Assembly: GCA_963969395.1 (NCBI GenBank)
Contig: OZ017799.1
Span: 22,632,501 to 22,696,500 of the forward strand
Direction of reading: 5' to 3'
Source: Pseudoscleropodium purum
Lineage: Eukaryota; Streptophyta; Bryopsida; Hypnales; Brachytheciaceae
Length of the DNA: 64,000 nucleotides
Shown here: piece by piece, positions 49,064 to 60,409 of the stretch
How the letters are laid out: every line of letters begins with the position of its first letter
Numbering within the stretch: the stretch's first letter is position 1
Made by a program: the position numbers and the translations under genes
Notes under the pieces: model-generated
Database searches by the model: none
What the model saw: only the letters and a program-made list of their open reading frames with translations
What the model was told of the DNA's origin: nothing

Positions 49064-49067
49064 TTAA

Positions 49068-49811
49068 ATGAACTCTAGTGCATGGAAAATAAAACAAACA
49101 AATTGATTGTAAGAATATGTCAGAAATTCAAAATGAACAAATAAGATTTCTTTACATCGTTTCTTTTTAGCATTGATATTCTAGCAAATTCCAAGAAGCT
49201 CAAATCTTTTGATTCCAGTCATGTTCTTCAGGTCCCGACTCCAACACGGCTCCTTTGACTCCGGAGTGGTTCCTTGCTTCCTTTGATTCCGAAGACGTGG
49301 CTTGCAAAACTCTAATAACTGGCCTTGGACATTCCTTTCATTCCTGCAAGTAATTTCTGCATTCCTTTGAATTCGGAGTGAATTTAAGATACATTTACTG
49401 GTACATTCTTAACTCTGGAAGGATGCATAGGACTAACAGTGTCCTTTGGAAGGTCAAACAATTTTTTTCCATATTTTCACCGATGCATGACTTTCATCCA
49501 ATTTTTTTTGTGTATGCAACTTTATTAATGCTATATTCACATCATTGAGAAAAGTTCAATTCATATTAGCTAGTGTGTTCTATGTTGTTGCCACAATAAA
49601 AATAAAAATAAAAGTAATTTTCTAATTTTTTTAACTCATAAGAACTTTGAAATTCAATATATTTCCTATCAAAGATCCAAATGTCATAAAACAAAGCTTG
49701 TGCCCCCTTCCTCAGTGAGAGTTTTTTGATAGTACTAAGAATGCAATTGGAAGACGTATGATCAAAGAAATCTCACTATAACAAACAAACAAAACAAACA
49801 AACATTTTAAC
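49068..49811. other. AT-rich DNA
   Basis: A degenerate repeat of TCCTTTGATTCCG-like phrases lies at about 49207-49380. No gene is seen. Confidence 0.45.
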
Positions 49812-49814
49812 TTA

Positions 49815-50620
49815 CCCCCCAAATGCCCAACCGACCATATGAGGTCATTCTAAAATTTCAAGTTCATTTTTGTTTGAGTAGTTAAATTCCTTTGACCATT
49901 TAAAAAAAATTGGACAATTTTAAGGTTAACTATTAAATTTTTTGTCTTTCACTAAAATAGGTAAGCATTTGATTTTGGTAGGTTTTTGAAGCCATATATG
50001 TCCATTAATGGAAGAATAAAGATTGCTAATTTTACTTCATTTCCTAACTTTGAGCAAAATTTGCCAATAACACTTCATTTGAGATCTAAAAACTTGTACT
50101 TATCCATTTGCTTTAAAAATGGTCCTAATGTAAAGTGTAAAGTGTTTCCATGATTTTCACCATTGAAAATTTAGACATGCAAGTGTTGATTCAAAGTTCT
50201 TTCAATTTGTACTATAATAAAAATTGCATTTCAACAATTGCAAGGTGGATTGTGTAATGAATATGAAAGCTTTTCATGTGAAATTAAATTTTTTGAAAGT
50301 GCATTTTAGTGTGCCAATACAATTTGTAGTTGTTCATGTCACCTTCATTTAAAAAAAATTAATGTGCAAATTAATAAAGCATTATGGGGAAGGACAACCA
50401 GTACTAAAAATAAAAAAAATATATTTCTTTTGTTATAATTAATTTCACAACTCTTATGCAATTTTGCACTCAAAATTGGTGTATATTCTAATAAGCAAGC
50501 TCTTTAAACATCTATATAATGAGATTTTGAATTAAAAATGTGCTTCATTAGGGATAACTCTAAGCCCATGCTCTTTTTTTATAGTCAAAATATACTTGAA
50601 AAAGCTTGGGCATTTAGGGG
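49815..50620. mobile_element. CCCC...GGGG element, ~0.8 kb
   Basis: Inverted ends: TTACCCCCCAAATGCCCAA (49812-49830) and, in reverse, TTGACCCCTAAATGCCCAA (right end at about 50606-50624). No coding frame is seen. The flanks are CTTA and TCAA, so a TTAA duplication is not preserved. Confidence 0.45.
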
Positions 50621-53100
50621 TCAAAGCCTATGAATGTCATTTTTTTATTTACTTCATACATAGTATGTTCTTTAAAAAATGGTAAACCTATGAAATGTTT
50701 TTTTAATACTATGAAGCTTTTTCCCCCTAAAACTTGATTTTGACTCAAAATGCTATGTTTTATTTTCTAATAAATCTAGAAAAGGAAGCTTCTATAGTAT
50801 AGCTTCTATTCTACTCACAAAAAAAAAATTAATTCTTGTTAAGGAGCATTTTATTGAAGTTTGAAGTTGAATATTTATGAATGAAATTTATTAGTTTTTA
50901 TTACATATATTAAACATGTAATTTCATCTTTGAAAATCAAAACTAAAATAGAATGGCCCTAGAATTTGTAATTCACTTATTAATAGCAATAGAATGGAGT
51001 ATTTTGAGGTCATACACTCTTTTTTTTAAGTGTTTAGGGTTGGATATTTGTTAGATGCTTTAGAAATCCTACTAGAGTACAAGATTTTTTCTTTTATACG
51101 CATTTACCATTTTTTAAAGAATATACTATGTATGAAGTAATGCTTCAATTTTGAATTTATTATTACTATGAGTAGATAATTCTATGACATGTTGTCTTGT
51201 ATTCTATAGAGATGACCCAAACTTTGGTACAAGGCTCAAGAAACATAGCACCTATTAAAAATGCCTTCAAATTTAGAAGCATAACATTACTTCACTTGAA
51301 GAAATTTCCATCAATACAATTTAAGGTGTACCATATAATAAGCCGATGAATGAAGGTGGTGAAAAAGTAGCCCAATTTAAAAGCATCCCCTCTAATAGTG
51401 CTCACTATTTCTATCCAAATGTTTTTCATTTAAATAGGGAAGACACAATCCATGTATCCAAAATATCCCAATTTAACATGCATTGACCCTAGTTTATGCT
51501 CTTCAAAGTTCATAGGTTCATTCATAAATGTTCCTTAAGTTTTTTGAAAAACTTCTCAATCACATATCAACTTGAAAATCCCTAGGCCTATGCAATTTGC
51601 AAGAAAAATTACGCATGATAAAATTTGGACTCACCTACTTAAAATTCTTTCTTTACACAACATTGGTTGTAAAGCATGGAAAAGGCAAGACTTGTACATG
51701 GAGAGTTGGCTTGGTAGTGATTAGCTCACTTTTTAGTGTTATTTTTACTTTGTCATGCAATTCCAAGGTAATACAATTTTGCTCTCAAATTGGTGTGTTC
51801 ATCAATCTTTGAAAAACCATAACTAACTATAAAATCTCCACTAGTTTCCCTCATTCTTTACCACTTGTTGTAACACCACAAGCACAAATCTATGAAACAC
51901 AATCTCCAAGAAAATCTTAAAAACACAAATTCAAACCAATCTTTATTTCTTTGCCTTTGTCACTTTGACCCATGCTTGGCTACTTCTTGTGATTTTTGGA
52001 CCTTTGGCTATAGCCTCTGCCTTTGGCTTACTTTAGCCCTAATTTGTTGCTTGTGCCATGGTTGTAAGTCCTTAAAATCACAGGAGATTCCATCTTCTCC
52101 TATCTTCTTCATTCCTAGCTAGGGTATGGTTTTAGAATCAAATGTAAATTTTATATAGTTCTTGATTTTAAATGTCTTGGAGCTTGATTACAAAAATGTA
52201 GTTCCAACAATCTTCTTTTCATTTTTTCATTTTCTTTTCTTAATTTGTTAAAATTGTAATTTTTATAGCACTTTGAAGGAGCATCTTGAAAGGTTAAAAT
52301 ATACCACTTTTGAACTTTTATATTAAGAAAAATTCTCTTAGTGTGAGCTCAAGGAGGACACCAATTATACCATGATGTATATTACTATTATCTCCAATTT
52401 TGCTAAAAATATCATTTTATTTTATTTTATTTTTAAATAATGTATTTTATTTATAAAGAGATTAAAAAAAATCATATAAATTTTATTTCAATGTTTTTAA
52501 TTATATAATAAAATTTAAATTTTGCACACACACACATATATATATGAGAAACATATCAAATTTTTTAAAGGTGTATTTTAATATTGAAATCTAATGAAGT
52601 TTGACCAAAAAATAACATAGAATGTCTTTTCAAGGTTCACTAACCACACGTGTTTAGTTATGGGATTCAATGTGAACAAACTTTTAAGTTACACCAACCT
52701 TATCACTGGGATGGAATTCATAATGCCAAGTCCATATTTCAAGGCAGATTTGTTACCATTCCATTGGATAGTCTAGAAAGAGTTTTAGGCCTACCAACTA
52801 CCATGACTCCCTTCCCAATGCTTCTCGTGCGAATCTCAATGATTGGTTCTTTGGGTACGCCACCCATGGCTACCCACTCTTATATACTATCCATTTCCTT
52901 GCAATGAAATTCCATTTCATTTGTGTCAAAAAAGAAAAGAAAAGAAAAAGAGTTAGAACTCATTCTGTAGACCTTCTTTTTACACCCTTCAATTTGCAAA
53001 AGGTACAAATATTGACACTTTTGATGAACTATTAAACTTGGCATTATGTCCCACAATGCTCTCGAGCCTCCACACTCACGAGCATTATCTAATCCATTAA
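50621..53100. other. AT-rich intergenic DNA
   Basis: No gene is recognised. Frames of 71-85 codons at 51597-51812, 51892-52122 and 52650-52907 lack motifs. A (CA)n(TA)n run lies at about 52526-52545. Confidence 0.45.
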
Positions 53101-53129
53101 TCCATTATAGTATGTATGGCATGAGTAAA

Positions 53130-53460
53130 TCCACTTGGAATCGGAACCTCCAAAGGTCCAAAGTGCAAAACCAACCAGTCTGGACGGGTTCAGGTCTTCA
53201 GGTGCTGTCCAACTGAAAGTGGGGCCTTGCCTTGATTGCCGCAGCAAGATCACTTCAAGCCTCGCTCGGCAATCCCGATTCTGCGATTCCCCTGTTCCCT
53301 CTCGGAGGCCCAACCGTCGTTCTCCCGCATTGTCGTTACCACTTGCAAGGTACCGATCTTCAAACTCTTAAACTACAGCCTCTTGGCACCGCTTTGGACG
53401 TTCTCGCCTTGAGCACGGAGATCCACGGGGGCCTTCCCCGACGCCGATCTGGTGAGTAGT
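53130..53460 (+). other. GC-rich segment, possible leader exon ending in a donor
   Basis: The segment is clearly GC-richer than its left flank. An open frame without ATG runs from 53217 to TAG at 53457 and has coding-like composition. It is interrupted at its end by TCTG|GTGAGT, a strong donor (about 53450-53456). It could be a 5' exon of the methyltransferase gene at 54922 or of an unrelated transcript. No family match. Confidence 0.3.
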
Positions 53461-53504
53461 CCGCATCTTGTGGAAAATGGAACCTCCACATTGCCGGGAT
53501 TCGA

Positions 53505-53955
53505 ATCAGTGTGGGGGGAACGGGGGAGTAAGCTAGGGAAATGGTTGCGAGGGAGAGGGTGGGCCTAGTCTCTGTGGAAAGGTGAGATGATTTCCTGCAG
53601 GATTGGATGATTTTTCGCTCGATTTGGTTGGGTTTGAAGAAAATGGGAACTTTGCATTGGATCAGGTGAGTGGGGGAGCTAGTCAGGGAAATGGTTGCGA
53701 GGTAGAGTGTGAGATTAGTTTCTGTGGAAAGGTGAGATGATTTCTTGCAAGATTGGGTGCCTATTTGCTCGATTTGGTTGAGTTTTGAGAAAATTGGGAA
53801 CTTTTCAGCGAATCAGGGGAGTTAGCTACGGAAATGGTTGAGGGTTCGAGTGTAAGCTTAGTCTTTGTGGGAAGTTAAGGCGATACCCTGTAAGATTGTG
53901 TGGTTGTATGCTGGATTTGGTTGAGTTTTTGAAGTCGAAATTGTGCAAGAGGTGT
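53505..53955 (+). repeat. Three tandem ~150-bp units
   Basis: The units start at about 53509, 53667 and 53816. Each contains GGAAATGGTTG, then GAG(G/T)G...TAGT(C/T)T(C/T)TGTGG, then GATG/GCGAT, TG(C/T)(A/T)(A/G)GATT, and TGGATTTGGTTG(A/G)GTTT. The first two are most alike, and the third is more diverged. They lie just after the possible leader donor, so they may be intronic. Confidence 0.65.
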
Positions 53956-54664
53956 AAATAATCCCGGAATGAGCGATCTTGGGACCGCGGTTTGAGGGGG
54001 GCTATTTATACTGTTACCCCCGGTTGAAAATTTCTGCCCTCTCGATCCTTGCCTTGATTTTGAAACGTCAAGTTCTTCAAAATGCGGTACTCGTTGAAAG
54101 TTCTCATTCTGGGAGCTATGGCAGGTCTTTGCGACAGGAGGAGGAAGTCAAGTGGGTTGGACAGACGCTTGTGGCATGAAAGTTCAAGACCGGATCGTAG
54201 AGGGGGTCAGTGCCATTTTTCCCACGACGGAATCCACTTTGATGAGTGGCATTCGAGATGAAGACGACGACAAGTAGCCAACAAAGGTGCGCCCCACTTC
54301 TTTGCGAGCACGGCGTTTCCTTTGATGAGTTCCCCGTCTGGAAATTTTGGATATGTTGTCTTTGTTTCTGCAATCTTGCTATTAGGGCAGAGCTTTTCCG
54401 ATCTTCGTTTAGGGCGCTCATCTCCTCTTCTTCTTCGTCTTCGACTACTCATTTTCTGTCCCCGTCCTCATTTCCAGTGCACGTCGTGTCTAGACACTTT
54501 CCTTATAAACCTTAAACCTGTAATCTGTTTTTCTCATTGGAATCGCGACATTCCCTTCTTGGTGGAGCGAGGATATGACCTTGACTCTTCAAGTGGAACA
54601 GCATTTCAATTAGGACAATATGTTTGACACCTTTTGATGGGCCTCTTATACCGTGAGTGAAGGG

Positions 54665-54742
54665 TGAAGGAGGTCGAAAGTAGAAAAAAAAATTGCAGAG
54701 ACTGATGAGTGTTTTTTTCTTCCATTTTCGACCTCCTTTACG
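54665..54742. repeat. Imperfect inverted repeat, strong hairpin
   Basis: The left arm (54665-54692) carries AAGGAGGTCGAAAGTAGA plus a poly-A run. The right arm (54712-54742) carries a poly-T run and CCATTTTCGACCTCCTTTA. The pairing includes 15 continuous bases around AGGAGGTCGAAA, with a ~20-base loop. It lies about 180 bases upstream of the methyltransferase start. Confidence 0.6.
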
Positions 54743-54921
54743 CAGTGAGTGGTTAAGGTACTACGCGGCATGGTGCGATCGTCGCTTCCAGGATTTGAAA
54801 ACCCTGATTCGTGTTGTCATTGTGTGCCCCAGGTAGTCAAATGTGGACAACCCATTCCACCACTCATCACAGCATTGCTCCTGATCAAGAGCAAATCCAA
54901 ACCCTAACCTGACTCTTAAAA

Positions 54922-56524
54922 ATGGCAACCTTCCTTCGCCACTCCCTGAACGCGATTCGCCGTGTAGACGCCCTGATCTACTTCTCCATCATCGTCTTCC
55001 TTGTGAGCTACGTCTCCATCGACATCTACATCCGCACCTCCACCGACTACGATACCAGCCTCTGTGAGTCCCTGTCGGCCGCAGCTGTGGCCCTGCGAGA
55101 AGCCAAGCTAACCGGCGAGGACGCGCAAGCTCTGGTGAACAAGTGGGCGTTCCAGGAAGACAAGCATTGTGGCTCCATCGTGGGTCACCTCCCCGTGAAG
55201 AACAATTGGTCGCTGCCCCAGGACGACCAGAAAGCGAGCGATGCGTGGCGCCAGATGAAGTGGGTGGGGAAGCCGGCGGTGTGTAGGGTCAAGGGGCATC
55301 AGATCGAAGCTCTCGATGACGTGCACAACTTCCGTCGAGGGTATGCGCTCAAGTATACGTGGGATGTGGAAGACAAGACGCACATTCTACCCTGGCTGCT
55401 CGGGAACCGGTAAGGCGGACGAACCTTGTATCCAATCTGAATTTCCTGGAGAATATGCTAACAGTCCACAACATTTTCATAGAGGTCAGAATAGGGTTCT
55501 GGCCCGAAGTGGCTAAGTCCACCTCATACTGCATTCACGAAAACATCACTTCCTCATGAGACATCAAAGAGGAACCAAAATCATTGGATTTGATTTTCTA
55601 GCTCCGGACCAAAGAGGAGATGGGTTTGCATTAACAGAAACTCCCCTGAGGAAGTTTGAGGAAGTTTGAGTAGCTACCTCACTCGAAGGTCGAAGAGGGA
55701 GTCAGTGGGACAGGAACAGAGCCTGTAGTAGTGTAGCTGCTTGTTTTTAAGTACGTGAAGAGACAACTGTTGTTTGTAATCCAAACACCAAATAGTGAAT
55801 CTCTTATGGGTCCGTTACACTTCACATATGAGATCTAATGAGCTACACTGAAGTTGCCTACATCTGAATGAGACTATGACTTGAAACTATTTCTCACCTG
55901 CCATTGATGGGACGTTATTATGGCGTCCATTCCAGGGTGGATCTCAACCTGCGCAAGCGTCGCGTGCTCCTGGACCTGGGTGGCAACATGTTCAACACGA
56001 GTATCCAGTGGTTCATGCGCATGTACCCGTGCGACTTCACGGAGGTTCACGTGTTCGAGATCGACACGAAGCTCTTCCAGTTCCCTTCCTCCCTCTATGA
56101 GGAGTCCTCCAATGTGGCCGAGCCCAACATGCTGGCGACGGCCGTGAACGAGACGCCGGGCATCCCTTCGTGGATGATCCAGCGGATGAAGCTCTACAAC
56201 GTTTTCGTGTCCGACGGCGATGACGTGGAGCGCAACATGATCAACATCACGCGCTTCATCAAAGAGGAGCTGCGGCTGACGGCGGAGGATGCGGTGGTGG
56301 TGAAGATGGACATCGAGGGCAGTGAGTGGGACATTCTGCACCGGTGGACGCAGGATCCCGACATGGCGGCCATTGTGGATGAGCTCTTTGTGGAGATTCA
56401 TTACACTGATTTTAGCATGGGAGGGTTTGGGTGGTTTCAGTTTAAGGAGCACACGAGGGAGCAAGCTGTGCATCTGCTGGCGGGGTTGAGGGCGAAAGGG
56501 TTCTTTGCTCATGCGTGGCCATGA
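54922..56524 (+). CDS. Membrane-anchored FkbM-type methyltransferase
   Basis: Two exons, 54922-55409 and 55909-56524, together give 367 residues. The ATG sits in AAAAATGGC and follows an AAACCCTAAC leader motif. A hydrophobic helix at residues ~19-40 with a short basic N-terminus suggests a type II signal anchor, so the catalytic part would face the lumen of the ER or Golgi. Exon 2 carries the AdoMet-binding LLDLGGNMF at its start, the acidic HVFEID strand, and the FkbM signature VVKMDIEGSEWDIL followed by VEIHYTD. In other FkbM proteins this fold transfers methyl groups to O atoms of small molecules or sugars; the substrate here is unknown. Exon 1 ends at a good donor (CG|GTAAGG). The in-frame join needs 55909, which is preceded by AT, not AG; no AG lies between the nearest upstream stop (55877-55879) and the join. 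A dispersed repeat lies in the intron. Confidence 0.85.
55595..55755 (+). repeat. Dispersed intronic repeat, copy 3
   Basis: It lies in the methyltransferase intron. It shares CCGGACCAAAG and TTTGCATTAACA with copy 1. With copy 2 it shares GAGGAAGTTTGA, CTACCTCACTC, ACAGAGCCTGTAGTAGTG and TAGCTGCTTGT. Confidence 0.5.
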
Positions 56525-57033
56525 AATCATTTGTTACCTATCTCCTGTCAGTTTCACTGCCGCAATGGCGCAAGATTGCAGTTTGAAAATGGGAGGTGGT
56601 TTAGATTGAAAGAGGTGGAGGTCTTCGAACTGAATCCACACTCTTTGAAAGAGCTGGAGATTTCCAAGTTTGGAGGGAGAGGGTTATGTGTGATGCCCGG
56701 CTTGGACCTAACGGCGCTTGTCTGATTCTCTAGTGCATATCAGTGTTGGAGGGTCCTTTTGCGCTGGCTATGATTTCTAGCAACTTTTAGGGAGTGTTCA
56801 TTTTTTTATAGCCCGATTTTGAGCCTGCAAGCATGCCTGTTCTACTTACCCTGGGATTAGTTCATGGGGTTCTTCACGAATGCTTTGCTCTTGGAAATTG
56901 GGACCCAGACATCCCCAGGAAGCATATTTGACGTCTTCAGGGAGGAAATGACTCTGGTATATAGTGGTATTGACTTGTAAATCAGATCCATTTTTGTTGA
57001 TTATTTTTTAGAGTAGGTGAGATGATGATTAGT
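56525..57033 (+). other. 3' flank of the methyltransferase gene
   Basis: It probably holds the 3' untranslated region. A 64-codon frame at 56531-56725 lies directly after the stop and lacks motifs. I see no clear AATAAA signal. Confidence 0.4.
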
Positions 57034-57038
57034 TCAGT

Positions 57039-57294
57039 TGTTACGGATCGATTCAACAAGGAAGTCGATGCTCTACTTGGATTGCATTCAAAGTAAATCA
57101 ATACTAAATTACAACTAAATTACAACAACAACAAGAAGAATCAAACTTACACATTGTGGTGAAATCATCTTATCTTCATTAAGTAAAATGTCAAGTGAGG
57201 GACAACCCTCCTCTCATGGTTATTAAAGACAAGGGAGAGACCAACTAACCCTAACCGTTATAACTGTTCACTTGTTAGAAACGGGTTTGTAACA
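57039..57294 (-). repeat. 3' LTR of the retrotransposon
   Basis: 256 bp, starting TGTTACGG and ending TAACA on the plus strand. By eye it differs from the other LTR at about 15 positions (~6%), mostly transitions. The chromodomain frame runs into it, ending at 57258. Confidence 0.93.
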
Positions 57295-57734
57295 TTAACC
57301 CCCCTTCTAGGTTGGGGCCTTGGTGCTATTGAATGAAGTTTATGGAAATTTGCAATAGCCTCTAGTGCGTTTTCAAGATTGTTTGTTGACTCCCACAAAT
57401 TTTCCTCTAGGCCATAGCCCTCCCATGACATCAAATAGAGGAGTTTTTTCCAATGGTTGAATAAATATGAATTCATAACCTTGTGCACCTCCCACTCCAC
57501 ATCTCCAATTGGGGTAATAATTGGTGGAGGTGGTATACGGTGACACCCAAGAATGGTATCTTCACAGTATTTTTCAAGTAGAGAAATATGGAAGACATTG
57601 TGAATATGTAATGTCTTGGGTAATTTCAACTGGTAAATAAGATAAGAGAGTTTATCTATTATTAGAAATGGCCCAAGAAACTTAGAAGCTAATTTATGAG
57701 AGGGCTCTGTAGTTGCAATATTCTCATGGCGCAA
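57258..57734 (-). pseudogene. Retrotransposon integrase C-terminus with chromodomain
   Basis: 158 open codons. The early part carries KFLGPFLI and LHIHNVFHISLLEKY, the integrase C-terminal GPF/Y-type region. A chromodomain follows from about residue 80, with EWEVHKVM, YLMSWEGYGLEENLWE and LENALEAI. Chromodomains of chromoviruses are thought to steer insertion to marked chromatin. Stops at about 57780-57790 separate it from the integrase core. Confidence 0.85.
57295..57308 (-). other. Polypurine tract
   Basis: Read on the minus strand, AGAAGGGGGGTTAA directly precedes the 3' LTR. This is the expected position for the primer of plus-strand DNA synthesis. Confidence 0.75.
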
Positions 57735-57800
57735 GAGGACTTTGTCACCTCGTTGAAATTTTGGTTGTAATTGTACCCCTCGATCGTAATTTCACTTAGC

Positions 57801-58600
57801 TTATTCCCCTGCAATCATAATCATAGTCTTGAGTTCCTCATGAACTTGTTGTAGATGTTGAACCCGGTCCTCGGCCGCCGGAATAGTAGATGTTGTAGGT
57901 ATGGAAAACGATAATGTTGGATGGTAACCATAAGTGGCATAGAATGGAGAAAATCTTGTTGCAAAGTGGCATGCGTTGTTGTAGGCAAACTCTGCTAATG
58001 GCAAGAGATCGGCCCAATTGTGTTGACGTTTTGTAGTAAACATTTGAAGAAATTGTTCAATTACTTGGTTCACCCTCTTTGTTTGTCCATCCCCTTGGGG
58101 ATGAAAAGCCGTTGTTGGTGAAGGCTGAATCTTGAGAAGTTCACATAGTCTACACATAAACTTTGACACAAAAACGGAGCCCCTATTTGATATGACCTCA
58201 TCCGGCATGTCGTGATATTTCCACACATTGTTTAAATATAACGATACAGTATCATTAGAGTCAATGGTTTCCTTTGTAGGGACAAAATGAGCTAGTTTAG
58301 TATTTTTATCAACAACCACTAGGATAGAATCATACCCTTTGTTTTGGAGTAGTTTAATGATGAAGTCAGTGGACACACGTTTCCATGGAGCATGAGCGGC
58401 TGGAATTGGTTGTAGTAGGCCATAGTGAGGATGACGTGTTGCTTTTGACCTCTAGCACAAATCGCACCCATCAACATATCGATGAATATAACGACGAATA
58501 GTTGGCCAATAAAAAATTCTAGTTATCAATTCTAAAGTTTTAGCTCGACCTTGATGTCCCGTGGCAAGAGCATCATGCCTCGATTGCAATATTTGTTGCT
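57801..58600 (-). pseudogene. Retrotransposon integrase core, catalytic residues changed
   Basis: The 191-codon frame at 57801-58376 starts STDFIIKL and has the rve-type core. The second catalytic position reads SNRGSVF (codon AAT at 58185-58187), where the family has D. The third reads GQTKRVNQ (codon AAG at 58077-58079), where the family has E. Both are G-to-A changes on the coding strand. Upstream, a TAG at 58452-58454 interrupts the zinc-binding region (CDLC followed by stop). Confidence 0.88.
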
Positions 58601-58639
58601 AGAGTTTGTCATCGTTTGATACATATATTATGTCTTTGA

Positions 58640-59441
58640 ACCGAAGAATTCCATCTATAAGGGTATATTCTTGAAACCGACGGCGGATGTCATGCAGACT
58701 CTTTTTTAATCGTCCTTTTAAAAATGCCAATATTGGTTGCAATGTGGGGTCTTCGTCAATGCATAGTTTTATTTGTTCTATAATATGGCCATCACTCCAG
58801 ATAGGTTCACAATCCTCTAATGCTATCAAACACAAAAGGGGACGATTTTCCTTATTTTGGCCTTCCATGAGATCAATTCTTCTTGAGAGGGCATTTGCAT
58901 GCCCATTTAATGAACCTGGCCGATGTTGGATATCAAAATCGAACACGGATAAAAATTCTAACCATTGGGCCTATCGCCTATTTAATTGCTTTGTAGTCAA
59001 AAAATACTCCAAATTTTTATGATCTAAAATTACCTGGACTTGATGAGGTGACCCTTCTAAATACACTCGCCAATCTTGAAAAGCTAGAATAATACTTAGG
59101 AGTTCTTTGTCATAAACGTCGTAGTTCTGTTCGGCCAGAGACATTTTAGAACTCCTATAAGCATATGGATGTAAATGACCATCATCCCCATGCTGCGACA
59201 AAATTGCACATGTTGCCATGTCCGACGCATCCGTTTCAACTATAAAAGGCCGTACAAAGTTAGGATGGAGTAATATCGGTGCTTGAAGAAATCTTGATTG
59301 GAGGTCCATGAATGCTTGACTTGCTTGTAGGTTCCATTCAAATTGTTTATTCTTTTGGATCAAAATAGTGAGAGGAACGATGATCTTGGAATAATCACAT
59401 ATGAACCGGTGGTAAAAATTTGCAAATCCAAAGAAAGCTTA
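58640..59441 (-). pseudogene. Retrotransposon RNase H region, broken
   Basis: The frame at 58971-59363 holds FIVETDASDMATCAIL, KELLSIILAFQDWRVYLEG and VILDHKNLEYF, the Ty3/gypsy RNase H signature. TAG at 58971-58973 cuts it just before AQWLEFLSVFDFDI and HRPGSLNGHANALSRR, which continue in the same frame (58599-58946). A TAA at 59439-59441 lies at the RT-RNase H junction. Confidence 0.88.
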
Positions 59442-60389
59442 AATCTCCTTAACAAACTTTGGAACAAGCCAATCCTTAATAGTTTGCACCTTGTCTAGAC
59501 ACATTTCTAGTCCTTCAACCGAGACAATCATTCCCAAAAATTCAACGGAATGCTGATGGAATTGACATTTGAATTCCTTAGCATATAGCCCATGTTCCTA
59601 TAATCTTTGTAACATGTCCCTTACCACTTGCCGATGCTCTTCAAGATTCTTTGAAAAAATTAAGATGTCATCTAAATATATAATGACGGATATGTCCAAA
59701 AGGTCCTTAAAAATATCTTGCATTAAAGATTGGAATTGAGTTCGGGCATTAATCAACCCAAACGGCATAATTAAATATTCAAATAACTCATACTGCGTTT
59801 TGAAAGCCATTTTGAATTTGTGGCCTGCGGCGATACGAACTCAATGATAGGCTTGTCGAATGTCCAATTTGGAAAAAATTGTAGCCCCTACCAACCGGTC
59901 AATGAACTCGGGGATAAAGGGTAGGGAACAACGGTTCCGCACGGTGACCTTATTAAGATTCCGGTAATCTACACAAACCCGAATTGAACCGTCTTTTTTC
60001 CAAGCGAATACAATAGGTGCCAAAACGGGAGACTTGGATCTTCGAATCCAGCCCTTACCTAAATTTTCGTCTAAATATCTTCAAAGTTCTTTCAATTCCA
60101 CCGGAGACATCAGTCGCAACCTAGTATTACAGGGCTCTTGTCCTTCTTTAAATTCAATCTTCATATCACAAGCACCATGGGTTGGCAACTCATTTGATGC
60201 CACCTCACTAAAAGCTGCCTTTAAATCATGATATTCTTCTAGAATGGAGGAAGATAATGGGGTATCAACTTTGGAAATTTGAAGCACATAAATTTCTGCT
60301 TCCTTTGCCGAAAGATGAAAAGTTGCCACAAACACCAATGCATGCTTTGGAGCAACTAATTTTTTTTCCTTCCCCTCCTTGACATTCAA
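59442..60389 (-). pseudogene. Retrotransposon reverse transcriptase, broken
   Basis: The parts are an N-terminal frame at 60081-60389, [18 protein letters not shown] and [11 protein letters not shown] at 59841-60023, and MPFGLINARTQFQ and VIIYLDDILIFS at 59598-59810. The catalytic YLDD is intact. A TGA at 59841-59843 and a TAG at 59598-59600 interrupt the reading frame; both fit a C-to-T change in CGA or CAG. Confidence 0.9.
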
Positions 60390-60409
60390 ATCATATTTTT
60401 TTTGGGAGG

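Noticed and set aside
53485..53510. GGGATTCGAATC resembling a tRNA T-arm
   Set aside because: No matching acceptor, D or anticodon arms flank it.
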